From Chara braunii (lineage: Eukaryota > Streptophyta > Charophyceae > Charales > Characeae): DNA of 29,193 nucleotides. Positions 1 to 10,626 of this stretch are shown piece after piece (position 1 is the stretch's first letter; every line of letters starts with the position of its first letter). Below the pieces are notes generated by a model. That model was not told where the DNA came from. It searched no databases and saw only the letters and a list, made by a program, of their open reading frames with translations. The translations under genes and the position numbers were made by a program. The stretch covers positions 2,422,604 to 2,451,796 of the forward strand of contig BFEA01000007.1 in NCBI GenBank assembly GCA_003427395.1. The letters are read 5' to 3'.

Positions 1-52
<52 letters not shown>

Positions 53-85
53 CGCGCGCACACACACACATGCGCGCGCACACAC
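1..85. repeat. CA/CG alternating purine-pyrimidine microsatellite
   Basis: A (CA)n run with two interspersed TGCGCGCGCA blocks. Purines and pyrimidines alternate without a break from base 1 to base 85, ending at the CC at 85-86. The tract runs off the window start, so its full length is unknown. Such tracts can adopt Z-DNA; no function can be inferred here. Confidence 0.95.
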
Positions 86-515
86 CGACACGGACGAGAA
101 TCTCTCTTTACCCCTCGCAGCAGGCACTCACTCTACTACTCCGGTAGTCCTTTATTGACTACTTACTTGATTTGTGATCTCCCGTCATTCAAACCCTTGG
201 CAAAGACAAAAAAGCGTGGCAGCATTCTTGCGCTCCCGCTCGCAAACATCCCTTCTCTCCCTCCCCACTGGTAGCACGAATCGCCCCCGTTTTCATACTG
301 ACAGACTATCGGCAACTTTTTATATTTATGCACAGCAGCCTCCGTACACGGCCACCATGTTGTCGCCAAGAGGAACAGCAACTCCACAACGACTAGAACT
401 CGCTTCAAGCCCCCCATGTTCTACCTTCACGAAGTCAACGATTCGTTGACGTCGCCCTGAAGGACGTTCACCCGTTGTTAGTTACTGGATGAACCACAAG
501 TCAACAACCTGATGA
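86..515. other. Unassigned region
   Basis: No coding region, RNA gene or repeat could be supported. Short open frames on both strands overlap one another and show no recognisable domain. Base composition is mixed and less AT-rich than the 7.5-13 kb part of the window. Confidence 0.5.
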
Positions 516-1049
516 CCACGGCACACGTTCCGACGGCATTACACGCTAATCAACTACAACAGCGCGCCTAGAAAGCGGCAAGAGAAGGGAGACGATCAAA
601 AGCGCACGGGGAACAAGGTTTGGGACTCGTACAGTCCTGAGCCGCACTACAAAGTACATAGTCCAGGGGACTACAGCAGCAGAAAATAGAAGACGAACGT
701 AGAAAGGGAGCGAGCGATCCTCCGTGAACCCACTGCTCCTCCCTATCCGCCGCGAGAAAACCACAGCGCGGCGTACCTGCAACTCCCTGTCTGTCACGAC
801 AACGCCGTGCACGTGCTACTACAAACCGCTGGCTCTCTCTCCACGTCAGCGACGCTGGCCAAACTGCCGCCTACAAACCTCCCGATGCCTCTGGTTTCGG
901 AGTCGCCTCGGCCTCCGGCGGCGGCGTGCGGACAGACCTTCGGGGCTGCCCCACCGCTCCACGCTCCTTCCCTCGCTCACCCCGTTCCCCCTCCCACTCT
1001 GCCCGCTGTACTCCATATTGACTTACCGCCACTGGTGCGCAGCCCGTAG
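516..1049 (+). pseudogene. Possible coding remnant, unrecognised, proline-rich C-terminus
   Basis: A GC-rich stretch open in one frame for about 177 codons between TGA at 513 and TAG at 1047, interrupted by a single TAG at 687. The first half is polar and charged. The second half is rich in Pro, Ala, Ser and Leu, with runs such as PPAAACGQTFGAAPPLHAP. I do not recognise a family and see no zinc finger, catalytic or membrane motif. No start codon or splice site clearly decides its limits. A neighbouring frame upstream of 680 also looks partly coding, so a frameshift there is possible. It may be an exon, a retroelement Gag tail or chance openness in GC-rich DNA. Confidence 0.2.
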
Positions 1050-1251
1050 TTTGTTTGTTGATGTGGTCGGGGAAGGGTCAGGTACTGATCAAGCTGTGTG
1101 TATGTTTTGTCATGTTCGCTATACGCGAGTCAATGAGTGTGTGTGTGGGGTCCCCGCAGGTGCTTTATTCACTATGTTCATGCGACACTGGACCCAGTTC
1201 CCAGCAGGTGCCCCTCCCCACAAATAGACAGGAGAATGTGTGCACGTGTGT
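1050..1251. other. Unassigned region
   Basis: GT-rich sequence leading into the microsatellites. No gene or RNA is supported. Confidence 0.5.
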
Positions 1252-1287
1252 ATGTGAGAGTGAGAGAGAGAGAGAGAGAGAGAGGGA

Positions 1288-1324
<37 letters not shown>
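1252..1324. repeat. Compound GA / GT / GA microsatellite
   Basis: (GA)n, then (GT)n, then (GA)n. Open frames across it (Arg-Glu or Val-Cys repeats) are artefacts of the dinucleotide repeat. Confidence 0.95.
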
Positions 1325-1536
1325 CCCTGCAGCATGCAGCATGCAGCATGTCAGTGGGGGGGACAAGGGCAGGCGCTGGCCTCCAGAAAATAAAAAGAAA
1401 ACCTAATGTTCTATTGGAATGCAAGAGAGAGAGAGAGAGACCCCTGCAGCATGCAGCATGTCAGTGGAGGGGGGACAAGGGCAGGCCCTGGCCTCCAAAA
1501 AAAAAAAAAAAACGTAATGTTCTATTGGAATGCAAG
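1325..1536. repeat. Tandem duplication, about 110-bp unit, two copies
   Basis: Unit 1 (about 1325-1425) and unit 2 (about 1441-1536) share in order a CCTGCAGCATGCAGCATG block, a GACAAGGGCAGGC block, a GCCTCC, an A-rich tract and AATGTTCTATTGGAATGCA. Each is preceded by a GA run. The copies differ in the number of GCATGCA repeats, the length of the A run and a few substitutions. Confidence 0.85.
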
Positions 1537-1641
1537 AGTTTTATTTTCTTGAAATTCGAATAGAAAGGGTACACATTGTATTCGAATACAACTCGTATGT
1601 TCTATTCGAAGTGCTCTTCTAATAAAAAAAAAGTGAACCCA

Positions 1642-1760
1642 TACCATTTCAATTTCAAAATGTTCAAAACTCAAGGACCACGGTCTCCTCGGCCTCCCAC
1701 ACCGTTTCGATTTTGAAATGTCCAACTCAAGGATCGCGGCCTCCTCAGCCTCCTACGGGC
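1642..1760. repeat. Imperfect tandem repeat, about 57-bp unit, two copies
   Basis: Two adjacent copies (about 1646-1704 and 1705-1760). Each has a TTTC-A/G-ATTT start, a CAAGGA-C/T-C core and a CTCCTC-GGCCTCC type ending. Confidence 0.7.
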
Positions 1761-2198
1761 ACCTACCAGTCCTTTTCATGCCCCGCACCTTGGTAAGCCC
1801 TCACCTTAAAATTGCCCACCCTTCCGAACGACCACTGATGTTGAAAGTTGAAATGACATCGAAGGTCTCAAAGGCATAAAATGCATCCCTGACGGGTGGC
1901 GAACACAAGATTGTTGCTTGTCGCGGCAGACCCCTGCATGGTAGATTGACCCTTGTCGAGAGGCTGCGGCAGCGAAGTCGTTCAGTAACGCCGAAGATGC
2001 TCTGCATTCCCGGCTATTAGGCTTCTGTCGAGACTGATATACCCCCCAAAATGCGGTAGTGCAGCTCGAAGGAAGCCAAGACGGGGCGACAGAAAGCAGT
2101 CACGGTGCATAAATCGCGCACCATATACTAATTGACTATCGCATGGGCGCGTGGAACGAAGCCCTAAGGTAACCAAAGCGATGAGACTAAGAGCGCGC
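1761..2198. other. Unassigned region
   Basis: No gene, RNA or repeat is supported. Short antisense open frames (1801-2007, 1982-2200) show no recognisable motif. Confidence 0.5.
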
Positions 2199-2200
2199 AC

Positions 2201-2282
<82 letters not shown>

Positions 2283-3703
2283 AAATGGCAAAATTGAAAT
2301 ATGGGTCAAATTAAGGGCACAATCTATTACACAGCTAAAATGAATTTTTAAAATTTATTTAGCATTTTTTTGAAAATATCATAACAAAATCTACAAGTAC
2401 TCAAATTTTGAGGGGTTTTCACGCATTCTTCTGAGCGCCAAAACGCACTGAATTTTGAGTATTTTTTCAGTTGCCCCACACATGGCTGAGTGACAAAAAT
2501 TGAAAATGTGTTGAATCGGCACAATGATTATTTCGTTGTGTAAATGATCTTTTGAAAATGTTCTAATATTTTTTAATGGAAAGAACACGACCTCATCTAT
2601 ACATTCTTAAAATTTTATATTTTTATGCCGGTTCCTCCGAGCACAAAAATTTACCAAAGTTGCCTTTTGCAAAACGTCCATTTCGTTGCGCCTGACCTCT
2701 CTGTTTTGAGAAAACGAACCTCAATGTCTGGGCTTGAGGGCCCTTCTGCATTTCACATGCCGTCACTTCTTTTTGGGGTCCGCTTCCACCTGAGGACCAG
2801 GCCTCCTTTTTTCCAAAAGTCTTCGTTCTACCAGAGCTAGTTGTAGGTAGTCCGCAATTTTGCCAAGGACCGGTCATCCAATTTTTTTTGTCCCCTAAAA
2901 ACCCACTTTACGTCCTGGTCGTCCGTTGTCAAAAATACGATACCTTGACACAAAATTCAAAACCCACTACACCGCAGCGTTAGGGTAGCGAACTTTAAAC
3001 AAATGTTCTGCAATCATATGTTCGCACCCCTAAGGGTTGCAGTATAATGGGGTACGGCGTTTATGTCAAGGTGGTCGGATTTTGGTGGCGGATAACCACT
3101 ACAAAAAGGGGCATATAGGGGTTCAAATTTCAGTATTACCGGTCATTCGAGCACTAGTGGAGGACCCATAGCCTTACGGAGGCCCAAGCAGTAGGTAAGC
3201 ATTTAAAAGGATCGGTCTCACACATAAGTCTCATGCGTAGTGACACTTGGAAAGACAAACCGTGGTGGGGTCCCTTTGGTCGAATTGGGCGGAATCCGAT
3301 TCTGCAACGGTGTTTGCAAGACGTAACTTTGACGATTTTTTTTCCAAATAATAATTATCATAAAAATCTGAAAATTTTTAAATTTGTAGATAAGGTCGTG
3401 TTCTTTCCAGGACAAACATCAGTTTTTTTTTTTAATCACCCAAACCCCGAAATAATCACCACGCCGGTTCAATACAATTCTTATTTAGCCATGAGTGGGC
3501 CAAACGAAAAACTACCACAACTTTAGTGATTTTTTGCACACAAAGGAATGTGTGAAAAATTTTAAAAATTGAAGTGTCTGTAGATTTCGTCTCTTAACGT
3601 TTTAGAAAAAATATTAAATAAAAATTTATAAATAATTTTAACCGCCAAATAAATCGTGGCAACAATTTTTTTTTTTTTTTTTTTTTCCTCTCTCTCTCTT
3701 GTT
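2199..3703. mobile_element. Foldback element with long inverted arms ending in GA/CT microsatellite
   Basis: The left arm (about 2199-2690) and the reverse complement of the right arm (about 3290-3703) align along their length. Clear anchors are GGAAAGAACACGACC at left (2579-2593) with its inverse at right (about 3399-3413), the AAATCTACA segments (2389 region versus 3580 region) and the shared TTATTTCG block. The arms are diverged, with indels. The outer end of each arm is a GA microsatellite (2203-2280 at left, CTCTCTCTCT near 3690-3700 at right), so the simple repeat is part of the inverted structure. The interior (about 2690-3290) has no recognisable transposase, so the element is non-autonomous or a decayed foldback. 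No target-site duplication was identified. Confidence 0.75.
2203..2280. repeat. GA microsatellite
   Basis: About 78 bp of GA repeats with one ACA interruption near 2247. It forms the outer end of the left foldback arm. Confidence 0.95.
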
Positions 3704-3719
3704 ATCGGAGGGTATTTGC

Positions 3720-3910
3720 TTGTGTTTTTGCAGTCGAGACAAAAATGACATCGACCATCATGACAGAGTCGATCTGAACTTAAAAGTGTGTGCACTTTTC
3801 AAGTTTTGCGCGACATGTTGAGACGATTTCCTCGACCATTGAGGTCAAGGCGAATCCGTACGAAAATTTGGTTAATACATATACGTGTTATTTTGATGCA
3901 CGACCAGTAA
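3720..3910. repeat. Dispersed repeat, copy 1 (5' block)
   Basis: Collinear with 13449-13625. Shared segments include TTTTTGCAGTCGAGACAAA, TTAAAAGTGTGTGC, GATTTCCTC and TTTGGTTA-TACATATAC, ending at a GATGCACGA block. Together with the related block at 4785-5065 it appears to be one diverged copy of a longer family. Confidence 0.75.
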
Positions 3911-4784
3911 CAATATCCCTCCATCGTATATGTTGATGGTTCGGTTCAGTAAAGTCAGACCTTCACGCTCATTTCGGTAGTGTAAAACGGCCAAGCCTAA
4001 GAGTATGAGGTGTGTGCCTTGACACAACAACGCTATAAAATATAAGAGCCTGAAAATATTGAAAATCCCTTGACCACGTACGTCGAGGGGTCAATTGGGT
4101 TAGTATTGTGTCAGGCGAGCATACGGCACTCGCGAGAACTTAAGCGTATGTAAGTTTTTGTATGACTAAATTAATGAATGATGTGACCAATACGGGCGGA
4201 GCAGTTAAAAAGGTACTCGATAAAAGTAATTGTAGGCGGTCAACATGACTTGATTTTGGTAATGGCGGGTCGTAAACTCCAAAATTGTTATGCGAAAGAC
4301 AGTGACTGAAAAAAAATCCTCACATAAAACAAGCTAACCTAGAAGTCATGTGAATTCAATTCCTAAATCTTTTGTGTGATAACTAAGTATGATAACCTAC
4401 TAGGCTAGCTCCTAGTCCGGTATGTAAAGGAGCAACACAAATTATAACAAATAAAACGTTAACAATTAGTAATAAGTGTCCCTCAACACTGAAAAAGGTG
4501 GGACATGGGTTTTTGACCTATTACCACTTGAAAGAAAAAAATATAAAGCGAGGCATTTGCCTCTTGGGCGGTGACTTTCAGGTTGCTAAGCCACCCAAGC
4601 AACCGGTGCCTTCTTCCTTTTGGAGGAAAACCATCATTGCAGGCTCTGACACCGTCCACGCAAGCGCTAAACTCAGGCTACTTGGAATGGTACCCGCCTA
4701 CCTACTGCCACGGGGTCTTTAAAATGCTAATTTTTATCTTTTCCTGCTCGGCTTTCGGTTCCTAACAAATTTGCCGCTACTTGA
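3911..4784. other. Unassigned AT-rich region between two repeat blocks
   Basis: It lies between two blocks that are collinear with 13449-14215, so it may be diverged or inserted sequence of that same repeat. I could not align it by eye. No coding region is supported. Confidence 0.4.
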
Positions 4785-5065
4785 GTGGTACCGACATACC
4801 TACTTCTTGATTGTTTTTCCCTGTTTTTCTGAGTGTCCCGGACCTACCACCACTACTTCAGTGTTTTCTCGCAACAACCTTCAAAATCATGGCCACAAGT
4901 AAGGACCACAAACCCTTCGGCGCCTCTCAAGCAAAATCGGTGCCCTTGTAGGTCAAACACACACTTAGGTTGAAAAACACTTAGACAGGGACGCAACCCA
5001 CCAGTATATACGTGCACAGACTTAGAAAACAGACACGTGCATAAACTTAGAAAACAGACACGCAG
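4785..5065. repeat. Dispersed repeat, copy 1 (3' block) related to the gypsy leader
   Basis: Matches 13985-14215, directly upstream of the gypsy Gag remnant. The shared string is ACTT-A-TGTTTTC-TCGC-ACAACC followed by CA-TATCA-GGCC, and later a CAGACTT-GAAAAC block. Near 5019-5062 an internal tandem of about 24 bp (ACTTAGAAAACAGACACG) occurs twice. It is followed by a short CA run (5078-5097). Confidence 0.65.
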
Positions 5066-5180
5066 ACAACCAAGCATGCACACACACACACACACACTTA
5101 GCAAAATGAGGGAATTTAAGAAAGGCATGCATTTCAACAAGAAACCTCTGAAAACCAGTCATGTTCTCAGTTCGTGTTTT

Positions 5181-5440
5181 TGCAGGTCACCTCCCCTTAT
5201 GAGCATCAACAATCTCTGCTCAATCTCGCTTAGCGAAACCAATGGCTTATCTCTAGGTGGTAGGTGTCAAGCTTGCTCAGGAAGGTACATGAAGCCAATG
5301 TGAATCGAACTCAAGACATCACGAATGTCGCTTGTGTGTCTCGCAAACCGAGCTATGCAACTATGTGGGTTCGAGTATTGAACCCACGACCTCTTGAATG
5401 TCACTTACGTTCTTAACCAACTGAGTTAGGTTGCTTGCTC
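5181..5440 (-). mobile_element. tRNA-derived SINE with two tRNA-like heads
   Basis: Read on the minus strand there are two successive Pol III internal promoters. The first has an A-box-like TAACTCAGTTGG (5428-5417) and B-box-like GGTTCAATACTC (5384-5373). The second has TAGCTCGGTTTG (5355-5344) and GAGTTCGATTCA (5312-5301). The segment after the second head (5298-5245) closely matches the segment after the single head of the SINE at 27244. The shared strings are CATGTACCTTCCTG and GAGATA, plus a GGGGAGG further on. Many of the differences are transitions. Both heads carry mutated box positions, so it is probably silent. Confidence 0.75.
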
Positions 5441-6064
5441 TCTTATTAGTTAGTTAGTTGTAACCATCGTAAAAGTTCGATTTTATCTATCTTTTGTAAA
5501 TCCCCATGTATGACAGTGGGCACCATGGACAACTTAGTAGATTTTTTTTTTTTTTTTTAATTATTCTATTTTTTTTTCCTTTGATTTTTGTTATCTTTCT
5601 GTTTTTCGAAATATAATTGATGAGTTTACTATGATGAATCTAACGTGCTATGCACGACATATTCATCTGGCAGTGGCAGACTTGTTCTAACAGCAAGAGT
5701 ACCACGCAGTCTCAGTCATGCGAACGTTGTTCATAACCCTGGGCAGACCGCGATTATGGGATTGAGATGCCAAGCGCAGTGCGTGCGGTGCGCGAATGAT
5801 AGACAGCAAAGAAAGTGACGAGCAATGCAACGAAAGAGGTTGTGCAGTGGAAGGAGCAAAATAGCGGAAGGGGAAAAACAAGCATGTCAGTAGCGAGAAG
5901 GAAAAACGCCATCGCAAGTAGGCGGAGAAGGGTTTGTGTTCGGTAAGAATAATTCGTGTTTGATAAAAAATGAATGCTGGAAAAAAAATTTGATTCAAAT
6001 AAAGAAGACACCATTAAATCAACTTAGCATTTCCATGAGGTCTACCTGTTCTATACCGAATAAC
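5441..6064. other. Unassigned region
   Basis: It contains a short TTAG/GTTA run (5445-5460) and T-rich tracts near 5540-5600. No coding region is supported; antisense frames at 5687-6014 are Ser/Phe/Leu-rich with no motif. Confidence 0.45.
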
Positions 6065-6354
6065 CTCATTTGCTAGGCTACCAGCCAGGCCGCTCGGGTC
6101 CCGGGTGGCCAGCCCGTAAAAGAACTCCCTGCAAAAAAAAAAAAAAAAAAAAAAACCAAAAACTCCGAAACAAAACTATGTTATGCATAAAAATAAACTA
6201 AACAACTTTTGCCTTAGGGTCACATCAAAATTCTTTACCAATTTTAAAATAAAAATAAAAGCTTAAAAATATTATTTTTATTTTTTATTTTTTTATTTTT
6301 TTTGGCCCGACCGGGCAAGTGACCCCGGGCCACTCTAGTAGCATAGCTCATTTG
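6065..6354. mobile_element. hAT-type MITE with 8-bp target-site duplication
   Basis: A 274-bp element (6073-6346) flanked by perfect 8-bp direct repeats CTCATTTG (6065-6072 and 6347-6354). Its terminal inverted repeats are CTAGGCTACCAGCCAGGCC at left and, inverted, CTATGCTACTAGAGTGGCC at right. Just inside are CCGGG-rich subtermini; the core is AT-rich with an A run (6134-6155) and T runs. It has no coding capacity. Eight-bp duplications are typical of hAT transposons. The inner motif AATAAACTAAACAA (about 6191) is shared with the element at 9960-10618. Confidence 0.8.
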
Positions 6355-7350
6355 TCTATAGTCCTTCAAATGATTCTCATTCTCTACGTTCTTCGACTTC
6401 TTTCATTTAAGTTACCTTGAGCTTAGGAAAAATGAGAACAATTGAAATCTACTCGCGGTGAATGCGTTCTCTCTCTATGAAGTATTCGGGGCGAGGGTTC
6501 GTAGCTTTAGGAGTCGGCCCTGTTATCGACCCAGAGTGGACCATTATAGGGGGGGTACTTTGCCGATTCGGTGAAGATGACCCAACTTCCAAGATCCGAG
6601 TTTTGTGCTCGGGCGAGGAGGAGTACCCCAGACCACTTCATAGAGAGTGGAAGATGCAACACATTGGCTAATGCACCTGATAAAGAATCATCCACAAAGC
6701 AGTTTGTCATAAAAAAAAACTAAAATGTACGGGGTCGATGTGCGTGTCTGTCCAATCTTAGGTCAACGATAGCGTGAAATAAATGACTTTGGTAACACAT
6801 CTCATTAAGTTAAAACAAGGTTAGTCAAACTACCTTGTCGGTCGCATCGAGGTTATTTGTCGAGATCAACTCCCTGTTGGCGTCTCAATACAATTTTTAT
6901 TAATTTATCAAGTTCGATCCAAGGTGGTTGGGTTTTTTATACGGATCTTGCATTATTGGTTCTATGTTGTGGTTCTCGGGTTCTTTCAATTGTTATTTGA
7001 ACTCATATTGACTTCATATGTGATGTCCGGTCAACTAATGGTCGTTTTTTTTGTATAGTTATACTTGATTATGTTTTTTTTTTTTTTTTTTTAATTGTGC
7101 ATCTGTGTGGGTTCCACGTTTGGTTGAGGTCGTCCTAGTCGACCAATGTCAATTTGTACTTAGGAGATCAGCGTCTTACGGAACGAATAATGTTTGAGAA
7201 TAGATGACGCGTTGGCCAAACGTACATATACTACAACGATTGAGCAAATGTCTTCGACTAACCTATCTTTACTACAACATCTAAAAACTTTCGTATGAGG
7301 TTCGTTAGCTCGGTAGGAATACGCCCCTAAGGGTGACGACAATCACTTAG
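6355..7350. other. Unassigned AT-rich region
   Basis: No gene, RNA or mobile element is supported. The open frame at 6462-6671 (69 codons) has no recognisable motif and its antisense strand is equally open. A T-run lies at about 7073-7092. Confidence 0.5.
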
Positions 7351-7536
7351 GAAGGTAAGTTGTGCCCCGCAAGAACCTATCCTGTCGCAGGGGACTGCGA
7401 GAGATACAACTGGCAGCCCTCGCTAGAGCGGCAAGGTGACAACGCAACCACGTTCATCCCGACGATTTGTGAGATTGTTAAAAAGGCGGGAGTCGATGAA
7501 CTCGACAACGTATCCCCGCTACCCATCAATTTTTAA
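7351..7536 (+). pseudogene. Possible coding fragment or terminal exon, unrecognised
   Basis: An island of higher GC in AT-rich surroundings, open for 61 codons from just after TAG at 7348 to TAA at 7534. The translation has a balanced composition with a strikingly protein-like run (DCERYNWQPSLERQGDNATT, then FIPTICEIVKKAGVDELDN). A CAG/GGG at about 7388-7393 could be a splice acceptor, but this is weak. No family was recognised. It could be the last exon of a decayed host gene or a transposon ORF tail. Confidence 0.3.
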
Positions 7537-8204
7537 GCGATATCATCAGATCATCGTTTGTGTATCACTCACACACTTTGTTTTTTTTTTAGATTTAGAT
7601 ATTTAAACTAGTGTTCTACCTGTTGTATAAGAGATTTATATAAGAGGAAATTTCGTTACACAAAAGCGTCATTTATCCTGAATAAATAAGGCTTAAGTTC
7701 TTGTCTTAAATAAGGTTCAAGCCTCTAGTCTACATCATCTTCAAAATCTAAAAGAGTAAGATGAGATTGATCTGGCGATAGTCATTACATTATTTATAGA
7801 GAGAAATGTTTTCATCTAGGTAAAAAAAATATGGTAGTGTGGATTGTTGGTATTATCAGGAAGTTAAACAACATGACTAGATACGGAATAATCCTATTGT
7901 AACTCTATCTAAAACAAAGTTATTTGATCCCTATTTAATTACTATGTAGAATGATCACGTCATACCTAACTAAAGTAAGAAAGTGAACTTTGATTTAGAT
8001 TGCATGGCAACCTAATAGGTAGTATCATACTCAAAGTTACAGTTAATATGATTTTACATTGTAATCATACCATTTGTGTCTAATTTCATAAGTTAGCGGA
8101 TTTAACGAATGAAGCTTATGAAAACTGCCGAGATATTATAATTAATTCGTTTAGTATTCACTCCTATTGTCTTTTAAGTTAAGTTATCTGATTACATGTT
8201 GGAA
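7537..8204. other. Unassigned AT-rich region
   Basis: AT-rich, with stops in all frames. Nothing is supported. Confidence 0.55.
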
Positions 8205-8510
8205 ACTCCCCTGACCATCCGGGTTTGTCCGCTCGTACAACCGGTCGGACATCCTCACCGGACAGCCTGTCCGATCCCGAACGCAAAAAAAAAAAAATCA
8301 AAACAATCTAAAAAAAAAAGTTACGCAGAAAAAAAATCTGACTAACTTTTGTTTTGGGATGTCATTGAAATTCATTGTCAAATTTAAGGGAAAAAGATAA
8401 AATGAAAGACACCTCCATTTTTTTATTTTTTTTTCGTGTTTTTCATTACTAAAAATAAAGTTGTCCGGGTCCGGACGTCCGGGACCTTTTTGACTATCCG
8501 ACCAGGACGT
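8205..8510. mobile_element. Degenerate MITE related to the flanking hAT-type elements
   Basis: GC-rich ends built of CCGG/GTCCG words (8212-8282 and 8462-8507) enclose an AT-rich core with A and T runs. The core segment at about 8336-8400 (ACTAACTTTTG, then ATTCATTGTCAAATTTAAG) aligns with the inner motif of the elements at 6073 and 9960. I could not identify an 8-bp duplication or clean terminal repeats, so the limits are approximate. Confidence 0.5.
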
Positions 8511-9951
8511 GCTGTCATCGAATAACTGGTAACATAACTTTTAAGGTAGTAATTTTATATAATATCTTGGTTAGAAGGGTAAGCTTTATTAGTCATGATA
8601 CATGATGGACATGTAGTTGGACATCAAGGTAAGCGTGACACTTTTTTAGATGGTCGGCCTATTTCATTACGGAATATCGTGTAAGTTGATGCACCTAAAA
8701 ACAGTAATTAAAGGTGAATTTTTATTAAGAAATCAATTTTAGCAAAAGAACCTCTGATAGTGAACTTGAAAAATTATTAAAACCACAACTTTGAATGACA
8801 TCATGTTAAATTGCGATTATAAAGTAAATTTGTTAATAGAGCGCATTATATGTCACGGATCATAAATTTTAGCTTATACTGTATTATTTTTACTAAGTTA
8901 TTTGACGATCCATAATATGAAAAAAAAAAAAATTATAACACCATATCCGCTAAGTCATATATTATAAACATTGTTATTAGAAGTCTTGTATAAGTCATGA
9001 AGCTAAAGAAGATAGAGTTTATCATTAAGTCGTCAACTTTGATACTTTTAAACTCCTAAAAAATATATATTGTAATGTAAAATTGTTATACTATCTACTT
9101 GATAATTATTTGTGCTCACGAGACCATCTGTCATACGTCATGACTGTGAGGTTATAAAATAAATAAATTATTAGAGTCATTGCCTATAAAGTCTAATTAA
9201 ATTATGTAAAGTGATAAGATATAAAACTTATTCCCTCGATAATCATCAAAAATTTTGGGTCGTATCACATAAAAATAAGTGTGAGGCCATCTGCTTGAAA
9301 TAATTATCCTCGCATAAGTTATATTGAATATATCAAACTCGTCACATTTTTGTGATGTTATTGATAAATGAATTTGATTGGTTATGACTCAACGTATATG
9401 GACAGTTTATTCAAATATAAACGGTTTCACCCTTCAACAAAAATTTTCATAGTATAGACTTGGATAATTGACAAAATTATGACCCTTGACGACTTATTAT
9501 GGTCATAATATAAGATGATATGACAGGGTAAACGGAATTAAGTGGTTGGTAATGAACCTAATTACTTTTATCGTTAGATATATGACAATTTAATAGTAAT
9601 ATGACTATGATGCTATACGTATTTGATAAAAAATCTGTTCGATACGATTATTTGCCTGAAGCGTAGTCTAAACTCTCAAAGGTCATAAGATACGAGTGAG
9701 TTATTTCGTTTTCCACTTCGATATTTATTAGTCCTCAGAGAGGAATAAACTAGCAACAAAGTGAAGTTACTTATCCACTTGAGGATATGTTTCATTAGCT
9801 TAAGAATAAAATAACTTTGTGTGTCATGAAGTAAATAGTATGTTTGGATAGGGTAACTATTGAGAGTCGTCAACTCATATGTTTCAACATTCGAATTTAG
9901 TGGTTCGACGATCATTTAGTTCTTTCATATATAATATACTCGAGTTATATA
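8511..9951. other. Unassigned AT-rich region
   Basis: Strongly AT-rich, with dense stops in all frames and no recognisable repeat or RNA. The longest open frame (9676-9915, minus) has no motif. Confidence 0.55.
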
Positions 9952-10626
9952 CTTGCATGCAGGGTTACTGACGTTTGAAACGAGCCGAACGCCCGAACCC
10001 GAACGCCCGTAGAAAAATAAACTAAACAATATTTGTCTGGTCACTATATCCAAATTCTTTACGAAATTTGAATTAAGAATCAAATAAAGAAAATAAACAC
10101 TATGATCAAAATAAGAAAAAATAAAAAGAGCATTAAAATGAGTGAGTGTAACAACACCTTTTTGACACTGCCATCTTTGTCGATTATTAATTATTTTTAG
10201 GCATTGACAAATGCCCTGAAAATTTACAGATATGTAGTTTACATAATCAATAACTTATTAAAATATTCTAAAAAAATAATAAAATATTTAAGGCCCCGAA
10301 ATAAAGTGAAAACAAAAAGTTAAAAGTGAAAAAAAAACAAAATAGTGAGTGGGCGAGCACGTTTTGCCACCCCCATCTTAGACAATTTTTAATGTTTTTT
10401 TTGGCTCAGCAGAATGACTTCAAAATTTATGGGCGTGTGGGTTCCATCATAGAGAACTCGCAAAAACAAATTCAGAAAAAAAAACTTATTTTTCGGCCCC
10501 GAAATGTTTTTTGGCGGGGGCTGAACCTGGAGGTGTTCGGCCCCCGATTGACACCCGGAACACCCGAACGTTCGGGGGCCAGCCTGGGGGCCCCCGAACG
10601 TTCGGTCAGGTAACCCTGCTTGCATG
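9952..10626. mobile_element. hAT-type non-autonomous element with CAGGG termini and 8-bp TSD
   Basis: A 659-bp element (9960-10618) bounded by terminal inverted repeats CAGGGTTAC and GTAACCCTG and flanked by the perfect 8-bp duplication CTTGCATG (9952-9959 and 10619-10626). A CAGGG terminus with an 8-bp duplication is classic for hAT. Subterminal regions are clusters of CCGAACG words: several at left (9982-10013), and at right two perfect palindromes centred on CCGAACGTTCGG (10564-10575 and 10594-10605). This resembles arrays of transposase-binding sites. The AT-rich core carries an internal direct duplication (about 10139-10203 and 10342-10405). No transposase ORF is present; frames at 10326-10714 are shadows. 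Confidence 0.88.

Noticed and set aside
1055-1563. ORFs with Arg-Glu, Val-Cys and Ser-Leu repeats
   Set aside because: Translations of the GA/GT microsatellites.
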